Shown here one piece after another: positions 29,343 through 36,948 of a DNA stretch of 64,000 bases. This DNA comes from SXNM01 sp964586155 (lineage in GTDB: Bacteria > Myxococcota_A > UBA9042): assembly GCA_964586155.1 (NCBI GenBank), contig CAZPHC010000027.1, forward strand, positions 23,906 through 87,905. Reading direction: 5' to 3'. Each line of letters opens with the position of its first letter. Positions within the stretch are counted from its first letter, which is position 1. A model generated the notes under the pieces. It was not told the DNA's origin and searched no databases. It saw nothing but the letters and a program-made list of their open reading frames with translations. A program made the translations under genes and the position numbers.

Positions 29343-29935
29343 TGGCACCGCGCTCGACCACCATGTTCGCCGCCGCTCCGGCGCGGGCCTTGACCCTGGC
29401 GCTCGCCATGGCCCTTTCGGCGTGCGGCGGCGTCCAGTCGAGGACCGACGGCGCGAACGCTGCGACCAAGCAGGGCCCGCCCGCCGTCGTCGCCAGCATC
29501 CGCGGCGGCGACGTCACGGACCTGCCGCCCGGGCTCGTCGCCAACGGGCTCACCGACGACAGCGTCGTCGTCGTCCGCGGCAGCGACCAGGCCCTGCGCG
29601 AGATGCGACCGCCGTGGCGGCTCGTCGTGCGCTTCGGCAGCCCGGCGTCCTACGCCAAGGTGCGCAACCCGCGCGCCGTGGTGGCCGCGCCGACCGAAGG
29701 CTTCCAGGCCCTGCTCAAGCTCAGCGCCAAGGGTGCCGCGCTCGAAGACGACGCGCTGGCGGCCCTGCTGCAGCCGACGGGCTTCCGCATGGCGACGCGG
29801 GCGGGCGACATCGTCACCGGCCTCGCCGCGGTGGCGACGCTCGACGCCCTGTTGGCGCTCGACGCCGTGGAGTCGCTGCGCGCGGCAAGCCGGGTGCAGC
29901 AGCGCAGCGAACCGCCCCCGCCGCCGACACCGTGA
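29339..29935 (+). CDS. Lipoprotein resembling the propeptide of the adjacent subtilase
   Basis: 198 aa, starting on the ATGA overlap with the protease gene, so the two are translationally coupled. Lipoprotein signal with lipobox LSAC. The C-terminal 75 residues resemble the protease propeptide: TRAGDIVTG here against TRAGDILTV there, each followed by an Ala/Leu-rich helix, a Val-(E/T)-(S/R)-L strand and a basic RVQQR or RVRKR end. It then stops in a Pro-rich tail, with no protease domain. The inference is a free-standing I9-like inhibitor or folding chaperone anchored in the membrane, guarding or maturing the protease. I see no other family match. Confidence 0.7.
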   Translation: MMAPRSTTMFAAAPARALTLALAMALSACGGVQSRTDGANAATKQGPPAVVASIRGGDVTDLPPGLVANGLTDDSVVVVRGSDQALREMRPPWRLVVRFGSPASYAKVRNPRAVVAAPTEGFQALLKLSAKGAALEDDALAALLQPTGFRMATRAGDIVTGLAAVATLDALLALDAVESLRAASRVQQRSEPPPPPTP

Positions 29936-29998
29936 CCCGGCCGCGGTCGGCCTGCGCGCGCGATCGCCCGCGTTCATCGCGGCGCCGCGGCCCGCAGG

Positions 29999-31537
29999 TC
30001 AGGGCTTCTTCCAGCACGCGGCGCCCTTGTCCGCCAGCTTCGACCCCGCCATCAACACCTTGGTGATGCCGTAGATCTCCTTGTCGGCGAAGCTGCGGTT
30101 GTCGGCGTTCGCCTTGGGGTTCACCACCAGGTAGGTCGCGATCCAGTCGGCGCGCTCGAGCCCCTCGGTCGCCTTGACCTTGGCCACGATCGCGTCGTTG
30201 CGCGGTCCGAGGTTGTTGTGCACGAGGTACTCGGCGCTCGACGCCATCGCCTTGTGCATCGGCGCGCGCAGCGGATCGGCCGTCTGTGGCGTCGGCTTGA
30301 CCGCGGGCAGGCCGAGCTGGGCGTGGGCGTCCTGTTCGAGCAGGCTGGTCGACCGATCGGGCACCATCGTCGAGCGCGTGGTCTTGCCGTCCTTGGTCCG
30401 GATCGTCAGCGCGATCGGCTGCGCCAGCTTCCAGGTGTGGATCGTCACGTCGTAGCTGACCTCGGTGTAGACGGGCTGCTTGGTGGTCGCCGGCTCGCGG
30501 GCGAGCTTCTGCTGCAGGCCTGCGACGCGCTCGCGGTACTTCTTGGCGTCGTTGAGGTGGGCGATGCGCGACTTGCACGGGCCCGAGCCGGAGCAGCGGA
30601 TGCTGGCGGCGGCGTTCTCCTTCCACTTCGTCTCTTTCTGCCAATGGGCGATGTCCTTCTGCAGCTCGGGGATCTTCGGGTTCGGCACGACCTTGGTGCC
30701 GCTGACGTAGCGGCCGGTGCGCGTCTCGCGCGCCGTGGTGTGCTCGAACGTCTCGGCGCCGAGGTCGAAGCGGATCGCGATGTCGGCCGCCGCGGCGTCG
30801 GTGACGATCTCGACCGCCGGCCCGTAGATCGCCGTGCGCGCGCCGCGCTCGAGGGCGTCGGCCAGCTCGGCCTGGCCCGGGCCGCCCGCGACCTTGCCCT
30901 TCTCGACGTAGACGCGGCTGCGGTACGGCGCCGCCACCGCCAGCGCGAGCTCGCAGATCTTGGCGTCGACGGCCTGTTGGGCCGCGGCGGTCGGCGGTCC
31001 GGCCATCGCGGCGTAGCGAGCCGCGGCGAGGGCCTTGCGTCCGGCCTGCTCGTCGGCGCGGGCGGGCTCCAGGGCCTGGTTCCATGACGCCTCGACGCGA
31101 GCGCGCTGCTCCACCCAGTTCGATTTGTCGCGGTCGATCTCCTCGCGCAGCCCCTTGGGCAGCGCGGCCGGCACCGCGTCCATGACCTCGGTCAGCTTGA
31201 CCGCCTCGTCGTAGGCGCGCCTGCCCGCCGCTGACTGGGCCTCGGATCGCAGCGCGTACCACAGCTTGCGCATGTTGCCGTGCCAGGCGCCGTAGCGGAT
31301 CAGCTGCTTCTCGCGCTCGAGCGTGAAGACCGCGGCCGCCGTCGCCCACCGCCGCGCGTCGAATGCCGTCTTGAACTCGGCGAAATAGGCCTCGAACACG
31401 GCCTTCTCGGCCTTCTCTTTCTGCTCGCGTTCGGCCCGGGACCGGGCCTGCAAGATCTGCAAGCAGCCGGTCTGTGTCGTCACCACCAGGGCACAGGCGA
31501 GCACCAGCGACCACCAACCTCGACGTCGATCGACCAC
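29999..31537 (-). CDS. Putative lipoprotein, 512 aa, unknown family
   Basis: The GTG start has GAGGAGG 5 bases upstream; the longer frame has no start signal. Signal peptide ending in QTGC, a likely lipobox. The protein is helical and charged, with a region rich in Lys/Glu (RAEREQKEKAEKAVFEAYF), TPR-like spacing of aromatic and Ala residues in the first half, and a beta-rich middle containing YTEVSYDVTIHTW. Two Cys pairs occur at IRCSGSGPCK. No domain is recognised. It is convergent with the subtilase/propeptide pair (63-bp gap) and divergent from the Asp-rich lipoprotein gene at 31780. Confidence 0.72.
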   Translation of the reverse strand: MVDRRRGWWSLVLACALVVTTQTGCLQILQARSRAEREQKEKAEKAVFEAYFAEFKTAFDARRWATAAAVFTLEREKQLIRYGAWHGNMRKLWYALRSEAQSAAGRRAYDEAVKLTEVMDAVPAALPKGLREEIDRDKSNWVEQRARVEASWNQALEPARADEQAGRKALAAARYAAMAGPPTAAAQQAVDAKICELALAVAAPYRSRVYVEKGKVAGGPGQAELADALERGARTAIYGPAVEIVTDAAAADIAIRFDLGAETFEHTTARETRTGRYVSGTKVVPNPKIPELQKDIAHWQKETKWKENAAASIRCSGSGPCKSRIAHLNDAKKYRERVAGLQQKLAREPATTKQPVYTEVSYDVTIHTWKLAQPIALTIRTKDGKTTRSTMVPDRSTSLLEQDAHAQLGLPAVKPTPQTADPLRAPMHKAMASSAEYLVHNNLGPRNDAIVAKVKATEGLERADWIATYLVVNPKANADNRSFADKEIYGITKVLMAGSKLADKGAACWKKP

Positions 31538-31676
31538 GCAACCTCCTCGCGCCGCGGGGTTCCCCCCCGGCCGCCGCGGCAGCGTGCCGGCCCTGCGGCA
31601 TGGCGGCACCCTGCGCAGATCCTACTGATTGCGCCGGCCAAGCAGGCACGTCGAGGGGTCGCGGGGCGCCTTCTGC

Positions 31677-31705
31677 TTGCTGGCGCGAAGATCGGTTGCT
31701 ACAAT
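31677..31705 (+). promoter_or_regulatory. Candidate sigma-70-type promoter for the 31780 gene
   Basis: TTGCTG (31677-31682), exactly 17 bp, then TACAAT (31700-31705), 75 bp before the start codon. This is the best -35/-10 pair I found in the window and stands out in such GC-rich DNA. It lies in the divergent 242-bp gap. Confidence 0.5.
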
Positions 31706-31779
31706 CCGTCGGTTGCTCCCGCGCGGACGCCGAGCCAAAGTCTTGTGATCTTGAGCCACTCGCGGCTTGCGGAACCACG

Positions 31780-32838
31780 ATGTTCGTGAAGTCTTTCATG
31801 AAGCTTCATGGGTTTCGGGCGACCTTCGGTCGCTGCGGCCATCCATTGGCACGCTTGGTCGCCGCGCTCGCGCTGGTCCTGCTGGGGGCCTGTGCTGCCG
31901 AGACCGGTGGCGACGCCCTGCTCGATCCGACGATGTCCGACGACGCCGGCAGCATCGCCGGCCACGACGCCGAAGACGCGACCTCGAGCCGGACGATGGA
32001 CACGACGGCTGCGGATGGCACCACCGCGGGTGACGCCTGGCTGCCCTCCCCCTGGTCGATGGATGTCGTCGGCCCGAACGCCGCAGACACGGCCAGCGCC
32101 CTCGACGTGCCGGTGCTGGGCGGTGGCGGCAAGGCTGACACCTCGAGCGGGGCTGACGACGACACCGACGACGACGACACCGACGACACCGACGACACCG
32201 ACGACGACGACACCGACGACGGCAAGCCAGACGCCAGCACCGACGACGCCGGCACCGACGACGACGGCACCGACGACGACGCGACGGCCACCGCCTGCGC
32301 CGCCAAGCCCGGAGCCCCCGAGGTCGAGCCGCCCGCCTTGCCCGGCGCCGATACCTGCGTGTGGAAGGACCCGATCTTCTTCATGGGCCCACCGCCGGCG
32401 CCGACGCTGGACGTCTCGCTTGGCGTGGCGGCGAGCAAGACGACGCCCTGGACCGCGCTGGTCGACCAGGACTTCCTCGGCATGTTCCACGGCATGCAGG
32501 GCAGCTTCCACAGTTTCGCCGCGTTCCGGGTCGCGCTCAAGGACACGACGGCGCCGCTGGTCAAGCTGCAGGTCGAGGCGTGGTTGAGCGCCTCGTGCGG
32601 CATCATCGCGCTGGGCAAGCAGCCGGTCGTCTTCGCCAAGCCCGTGGCCGGGCAGCCGGGTGTCTACGGCAACGCCGAGGCCGGCGAGGGCGGCGTGCTG
32701 CTGTACTTCGGCCTACCCGGGTACCAGAGCGTCAAGTTCTGCAACACCTGGGCGCGATTGCACGTGCGGGTGCGTCGCCACGGCACGCAGTCCTGGGGCT
32801 CGGCTTCCAAGCTCGTGCGTCTGTACGACAACGACTAG
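31780..32838 (+). CDS. Asp/Thr-rich stalk lipoprotein, 352 aa
   Basis: The ATG at 31780 has only a weak GGA upstream; an ATG 6 codons later is the alternative. Signal peptide with lipobox LGAC, then a Thr/Ala/Asp-rich linker and a run of Asp-Asp-Thr units (about residues 127-170, DNA 32157-32290). That run is highly acidic and could bind Ca2+ or act as a spacer. The C-terminal 180 residues form a compact domain with four Cys (TACAA, DTCVW, ASCGI, FCNTW) and alternating hydrophobic strands ending in VRRHGTQSWG. The function is unknown; a surface-displayed domain on an acidic stalk is the simplest reading. Confidence 0.78.
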   Translation: MFVKSFMKLHGFRATFGRCGHPLARLVAALALVLLGACAAETGGDALLDPTMSDDAGSIAGHDAEDATSSRTMDTTAADGTTAGDAWLPSPWSMDVVGPNAADTASALDVPVLGGGGKADTSSGADDDTDDDDTDDTDDTDDDDTDDGKPDASTDDAGTDDDGTDDDATATACAAKPGAPEVEPPALPGADTCVWKDPIFFMGPPPAPTLDVSLGVAASKTTPWTALVDQDFLGMFHGMQGSFHSFAAFRVALKDTTAPLVKLQVEAWLSASCGIIALGKQPVVFAKPVAGQPGVYGNAEAGEGGVLLYFGLPGYQSVKFCNTWARLHVRVRRHGTQSWGSASKLVRLYDND

Positions 32839-32850
32839 CGATCGCTGCTG

Positions 32851-32892
32851 CGGCGACGACACAGCGGCGACGACACAGCGGCGGCGACACAG
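32851..32892. repeat. Three tandem 14-bp repeats
   Basis: The unit CGGCGACGACACAG is repeated at 32851-32864 and 32865-32878, then CGGCGGCGACACAG at 32879-32892 and a partial CGGCGGCGG. It sits between the Asp-rich lipoprotein stop and the acetyltransferase gene. Confidence 0.8.
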
Positions 32893-32990
32893 CGGCGGCG
32901 GCCCGTCGGACGACGCCCGCTTGCCCGGCCTCAGGGGCCATGCCATCGTGGCACTGCGGCACGATCGCCGCCCCCGAGGGACCCCGAACG

Positions 32991-33581
32991 ATGGCCAGCT
33001 CCGACGCCCCGAAACCCAAACGAACGACCCCCAAGAACGTCGAGATCCGCGAGATGGAGATCGGCGACCTGGCGAAGGTCTACGAGCTCGGCGAGGACCT
33101 CTTCACCGCCGAGCGCTGGCCGTCGCTGTACCGCACCTGGGACCAATACGAGCTCGCGGTCCACTTCGCCTCGGACAGCGAGACCTGCCTGGTGGCCGAG
33201 GACGCCGGCCAGGTCATCGGCTTCGTCGTCGGCTCGGTGCTCGAGAAGCCGGGCAGCGCGTGGTCGTACGGCTACATCATCTGGCTCGGCGTGGCGCCGT
33301 CTACCGGCCGCAAGGGCGTGGGCGCGTTGCTGGTCAAGCAGCTGCAGGAGATCTTCATCGAGCTCGGCGCGCGCATGATCCTGGCCGACACCGACGCCGA
33401 CAACGCGCCGGCGATCGGCTTCTTCAGGAACCAGGGCTTCGGCGTCGACAGCGAGCACGTCTACTTGTCCAAGAACCTGACGTACGATCCCGCGTACATC
33501 GAGTTCCACCGCACCGGCCGCGTCGCGCAGCGCCGGCGACGCGCGGCCAGGGTCCTCGCGCGCAAGGCCAGCCATGAGTGA
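32991..33581 (+). CDS. GNAT-family N-acetyltransferase
   Basis: 196 aa. Starts with a basic leader (PKPKRTTPKN), then a GNAT fold: VEIREMEIGDLAKVYEL, the central IGFVVGS strand and WLGVAPSTGRKGVGALL, whose RKGVGA is the acetyl-CoA pyrophosphate-binding R/Q-x-x-G-x-G/A loop. The C-terminal half has DADNAPAIGFFRNQGF, as in RimI-type protein acetyltransferases, and ends in a basic tail. It acetylates an amine in the cytoplasm; a protein N-terminus or lysine is more likely than a small molecule given the RimI likeness. GAGGG precedes the ATG. The stop overlaps the peptidase gene by 8 bp. Confidence 0.9.
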   Translation: MASSDAPKPKRTTPKNVEIREMEIGDLAKVYELGEDLFTAERWPSLYRTWDQYELAVHFASDSETCLVAEDAGQVIGFVVGSVLEKPGSAWSYGYIIWLGVAPSTGRKGVGALLVKQLQEIFIELGARMILADTDADNAPAIGFFRNQGFGVDSEHVYLSKNLTYDPAYIEFHRTGRVAQRRRRAARVLARKASHE

Positions 33582-34731
33582 CGACCTGCTGCGGGCGGCC
33601 CTGGCCGAGCTACGCGACCCTCGCTTGCGCGAGCTGCTGGCGACGGCGGTCAACGCCTACAGCCCGACCTTCGAGGAGGAGCCCGCGACGGCGGTCTTCG
33701 CCGGCCATGTCGCCGCCCACGGCGGCCTGCGCGTGACGCGGCAGCCGGTCGCGTCGGGCCCCTCGGGCGCGCCCCGGGCGAACCTGCTGCTGCAGCTCGG
33801 GCCCGAGACGCCGGGGCTGCTGCTGGTCGGCCACGTCGACACGATCCACGCCGGCGAGCTCTCGACCCGCTTCACCGGCGCCCGCGTCGACGGCGACATC
33901 CTGCGCGGCCTCGGCTCGGCCGACATGAAGTCGGGCTGCGCGGCGATGGTCGAGGCGGCGCTGGCGATCGCGGCGGCGAAGGTGCCGCTGCACCGCGGCC
34001 TCGCCATCGCGCTGGTCGTCGGCGAGGAGGAGTACGGCGACGGCTCGTTGGCGCTGCCGGCCGGGATCCACGCGCCGCTCTGCGTCATCGGCGAGCCGAC
34101 CTCGCTGCGGCCATGCACCGAACACGTCGGCTACCTCGAGTCGCGGCTGCAGACCCACGGCCTGCGCACCCACGCCGCGCTCGCCAGCGGCAGCAGCGCG
34201 ATCCACGCCATGTTGAGCTGGATGCTGCAGATCTTGGACGACCTGCAGCGCACCTACCCGGGCGACGACGTCTCGGCCAACCCGCGCATGATCCGCGGCG
34301 GCGACAACCTCTTCATCGTCGCGGAGCATTGCGAGGCCCTGCTCGACCTGCACTGGCGCCCCGGCCTCGACGCCGCGGCCATGGTCGAGCGCATCGCCCA
34401 GGCCCAGGCGACGGCCCAGGCGACACATCCGGCCTGCCGCTTCACGGTGGACTCGCTCTTCGAGTCGGCCGCGTTCGCCAACAACCTGCGCGATCCGCGC
34501 ATCTCGCCGCTGCGCAAGGCCTTCGGCGACGCCGGCCTGACGTGGAAGCCGAGCACGTTCTCGTCGCACTCGGACGCCGGCATCTTCCACGGCGCTGGCG
34601 CGGTGACGGTCGTCTGTGGCCCCGGCGCGCTCGCCGCGGCACACACCGCCGACGAGTCGGTCTCGCTGGCCGAGACGTTCGCGGCAGCGCGGCTCTACAC
34701 CGCGCTCGCCATCGCCGCCTGCGCCGCCTGA
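33574..34731 (+). CDS. M20-family metallopeptidase (ArgE/DapE/CPG2-like)
   Basis: 385 aa, overlapping the acetyltransferase gene by 8 bp. The co-catalytic zinc ligands and base are visible: His in GHVDTIH, bridging Asp in GSADMKSG, Glu-Glu in GEEEYGDG, Asp/Glu in GEPTS, and the final His in LAAAHTADESV. A lid/dimerisation domain lies between about 175 and 290. The family hydrolyses amide bonds of N-acyl amino acids or dipeptides in the cytoplasm. Coupling to an acetyltransferase suggests an acetylation/deacetylation pair, but the substrate cannot be named. ArgE, DapE and carboxypeptidase G2-like enzymes share these motifs. Confidence 0.92.
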   Translation: MSDDLLRAALAELRDPRLRELLATAVNAYSPTFEEEPATAVFAGHVAAHGGLRVTRQPVASGPSGAPRANLLLQLGPETPGLLLVGHVDTIHAGELSTRFTGARVDGDILRGLGSADMKSGCAAMVEAALAIAAAKVPLHRGLAIALVVGEEEYGDGSLALPAGIHAPLCVIGEPTSLRPCTEHVGYLESRLQTHGLRTHAALASGSSAIHAMLSWMLQILDDLQRTYPGDDVSANPRMIRGGDNLFIVAEHCEALLDLHWRPGLDAAAMVERIAQAQATAQATHPACRFTVDSLFESAAFANNLRDPRISPLRKAFGDAGLTWKPSTFSSHSDAGIFHGAGAVTVVCGPGALAAAHTADESVSLAETFAAARLYTALAIAACAA

Positions 34732-34752
34732 GGACGCCGCCGCGATCGCCGC

Positions 34753-36201
34753 TCAGGCCGCGACGTCGGCCCGATCGCGAGGGCGCAGCGTCATCGGCAG
34801 GCCGCCCTTGGGCCGCAGCGTCAGCGTCGGCTCGGCCTCGACCTGCCAACCGGGCCGCAGCGTCAGCTCGAAGCGGCGCAGCAGCACCGCCAGCGCCGTC
34901 AGCGCCTCCATCCGGGCGAAGTGGTCGCCGATGCATTTGCGCTGCCCGGCCGAGAACGGCGCGTAGGCCAGCTTGTGCAGCTGCTGCGTCTTGCCCGTGA
35001 CCGGGTCGGCGACAAAGCGCGTCGGATCGAAGCGCTCGGGGTCGGGCCAGAGCGTCGGCGAGCGATGCAGCGCCCACGGCGACATGAAGACGAGCCGCCC
35101 GCGCGGGATGCGGTAGCCGCCGAGCGTGGTGTCGCGCTCGGTCATGCGGCCGAGCAGCCAGACCGGCGGGTACAGGCGCATCGCCTCGTCCAGCGCGGCG
35201 GCGGTCTGCGGCAGCTTCGCGAGCATCGCCATCGACGGCGCCGCGTCGCCGACAACGGCGTCGATCTCGGCCACGACGGGGGCGAGCGCCTGCGGATGCG
35301 TCGACAGCAGCCAGAGCGTCCAGGCCAGGGCGTTGGCCGTCGTCTCGTGGCCGGCCAGCAGCACCGTCATCACCTCGTCGCGCAGCTGCGCGTCGGTCAT
35401 GCGCTCGCCGGTGTCGGCGTCGGTCGTCTCCATCAACATGCCGAGCAGGTCCGTGCCCGAGGCGCCAGACGCGCGGCGCTCGGCGATGATGCCGTCGACG
35501 TAGGCCCGCAGCCGCCCCCGCGAGCGCCAGAAGCGCACGTTGCTCGGCAGCGGCAGGTACTCGGGGAAGGGCAAGGGCGTCTGCGTCACGCGGCTGAACT
35601 CGTGCAGCAGCACGCCGAGATCGTCGCCGATCTGGCCGGCTTCGTCGCGGATGTCGCGCGAGAACATCGTCAGGCCGACGATGCGCAGCGTCAGGCGCAT
35701 CATCTCGGCGGCGACGTCGAGTTCGGCGCCGCGCTCGGCGGCGGCCTGCCAGCTGCGCGCCAGGTCGAGCGAGGCGCTGGCGAAGGTCTCGGCCATGCCC
35801 TCGATCGTGCGGCGGTGGAAGGCCGGCTGGGCGATGCGCCGCTGCCGCCGCCAGAACGAGCCCTCGCTGGTGACCAGGCCGTCGCCGAGCACCAGGCGCA
35901 GCTTCTCGTAGCCGCGTGTCTGCTTGCTGAAGTCGTCCTTCTCGCTGACGAGCACCTTCTGCCAATCGTCCGGGTCGGCGAGCGTCACCAGCTGCACCGT
36001 GGCGGCGCGCAGCTGCACCACCGGGCCGTGCAGGCGGTGGGCGGTCTCGAACACGCGCAGCATGTCGCGGTGGATCGCCGGCAGGTGCCCGAGCGGATGG
36101 CGACTCGGCCAGACCGGCGGATTCGGCGCGCCAGCTGCGCTCGGCTGGGCCGTCCGGGTCGGCTGCAACGTCTCGGAGGACGGGAGGGCGGAGGTGGTCA
36201 T
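34753..36201 (-). CDS. Cytochrome P450
   Basis: 482 aa. Haem-binding loop FSAGQRKCIGDHFA with proximal Cys423, I-helix LAGHETTANAL for oxygen activation, ExxR (EAMR) in the K helix, and DPERFDPTRF. The sequence style (FWRRQRRIAQPAFHR, YLPLPSN) resembles CYP102/CYP4-like fatty-acid or terpene hydroxylases rather than typical actinobacterial P450s. No reductase domain is fused, so it needs separate ferredoxin/reductase partners, none of which is nearby. GAGGAG precedes the ATG. A TetR gene is divergent 99 bp away with a candidate operator between, so the regulator probably represses it. Confidence 0.96.
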   Translation of the reverse strand: MTTSALPSSETLQPTRTAQPSAAGAPNPPVWPSRHPLGHLPAIHRDMLRVFETAHRLHGPVVQLRAATVQLVTLADPDDWQKVLVSEKDDFSKQTRGYEKLRLVLGDGLVTSEGSFWRRQRRIAQPAFHRRTIEGMAETFASASLDLARSWQAAAERGAELDVAAEMMRLTLRIVGLTMFSRDIRDEAGQIGDDLGVLLHEFSRVTQTPLPFPEYLPLPSNVRFWRSRGRLRAYVDGIIAERRASGASGTDLLGMLMETTDADTGERMTDAQLRDEVMTVLLAGHETTANALAWTLWLLSTHPQALAPVVAEIDAVVGDAAPSMAMLAKLPQTAAALDEAMRLYPPVWLLGRMTERDTTLGGYRIPRGRLVFMSPWALHRSPTLWPDPERFDPTRFVADPVTGKTQQLHKLAYAPFSAGQRKCIGDHFARMEALTALAVLLRRFELTLRPGWQVEAEPTLTLRPKGGLPMTLRPRDRADVAA

Positions 36202-36237
36202 GGCGGGCTCCTCGCGGCGCGCTCGATGCGAACCGCC

Positions 36238-36266
36238 TTGCCCTGACGATAATGCGAGTGTATGCT
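36238..36266 (+). promoter_or_regulatory. Candidate promoter of the TetR gene
   Basis: TTGCCC (36238-36243), 17 bp, TATGCT (36261-36266), 35 bp before the ATG. The -10 box lies inside the palindrome at 36251-36272, which fits autorepression. Confidence 0.4.
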
Positions 36267-36272
36267 CGTATT
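36251..36272. promoter_or_regulatory. Candidate TetR operator palindrome
   Basis: AATGCGAG (36251-36258), a 6-bp spacer, then CTCGTATT (36265-36272): 8-bp arms with one mismatch, the size expected for a TetR dimer. It lies midway between the divergent P450 and TetR genes. This gap is also noticeably AT-richer than its surroundings. Confidence 0.55.
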
Positions 36273-36300
36273 CAACTCGCGTTCGATCCGCGGAGGCACG

Positions 36301-36939
36301 ATGCTCATAACCATGCGAAAGAAGCCGAAACAGCGCCGAAGCCAAGCGATGGTCGAGGCGATGATCGACGCGACCGCTCGTATTCTCTCGCGCGATGGCG
36401 TCGACGCGGTGACGACCAACCGGGTCGCCGAGGTCGCGGGCGTCTCGGTCGGCTCGCTCTACCAATACTTCGGCCGTCGCGACGAGCTGATCGCGGCGGT
36501 GGCCGAACGCCACGGCCAGCAGATGCTGGCGCTGCTGACGGACTCGATGATCGAGCTGGCGTCGGCGCCGCTGCCGGTCGCGGTGCGCAGCTACGTCACG
36601 GCGATGATGCGGGCGCATGCGCTCGAGCCCGAGCTGCACCGGGCGCTGATCCAGCACGTGATGGCGCGCGGCCTCGACAGCATGGCCGAGCTCGACGGCC
36701 TGGTGCTCGCGGCGGTGCGCGGCTACCTGGAGCTGCACCGGCACGAGATCGTGCCGAAGGACCTGGACGCCGCGGCCTGGGTGCTGGTGACGACGGTGCG
36801 CTCGCTGACGCACATGGGCGTGGTGCATCGGCCGGCCGGGCTCTGCGACGCCCAGATCGTCGACGAGGTCTGCGCCATCGTCCTGCGCTACCTGCTCGGC
36901 ACGACGCCGGCCGCGGCAGCGGCCGACACCTGGGCCTGA
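36301..36939 (+). CDS. TetR-family transcriptional regulator
   Basis: 212 aa; GGAGG lies 5 bases before the ATG. The N-terminal helix-turn-helix covers about residues 12-58 (MIDATARILSRDGVDAVTTN, then VAGVSVGSLYQYFGRRDEL), matching the TetR signature including SLYQYF. The C-terminal 140 residues are helical, for ligand binding and dimerisation, with a TetR_C-like HRALIQHVMARG. It is divergent from the P450 gene with a palindrome in the gap, so it probably represses both genes until a P450 substrate binds. The ligand is unknown. Confidence 0.95.
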   Translation: MLITMRKKPKQRRSQAMVEAMIDATARILSRDGVDAVTTNRVAEVAGVSVGSLYQYFGRRDELIAAVAERHGQQMLALLTDSMIELASAPLPVAVRSYVTAMMRAHALEPELHRALIQHVMARGLDSMAELDGLVLAAVRGYLELHRHEIVPKDLDAAAWVLVTTVRSLTHMGVVHRPAGLCDAQIVDEVCAIVLRYLLGTTPAAAAADTWA

Positions 36940-36948
36940 GGCGCGTCG

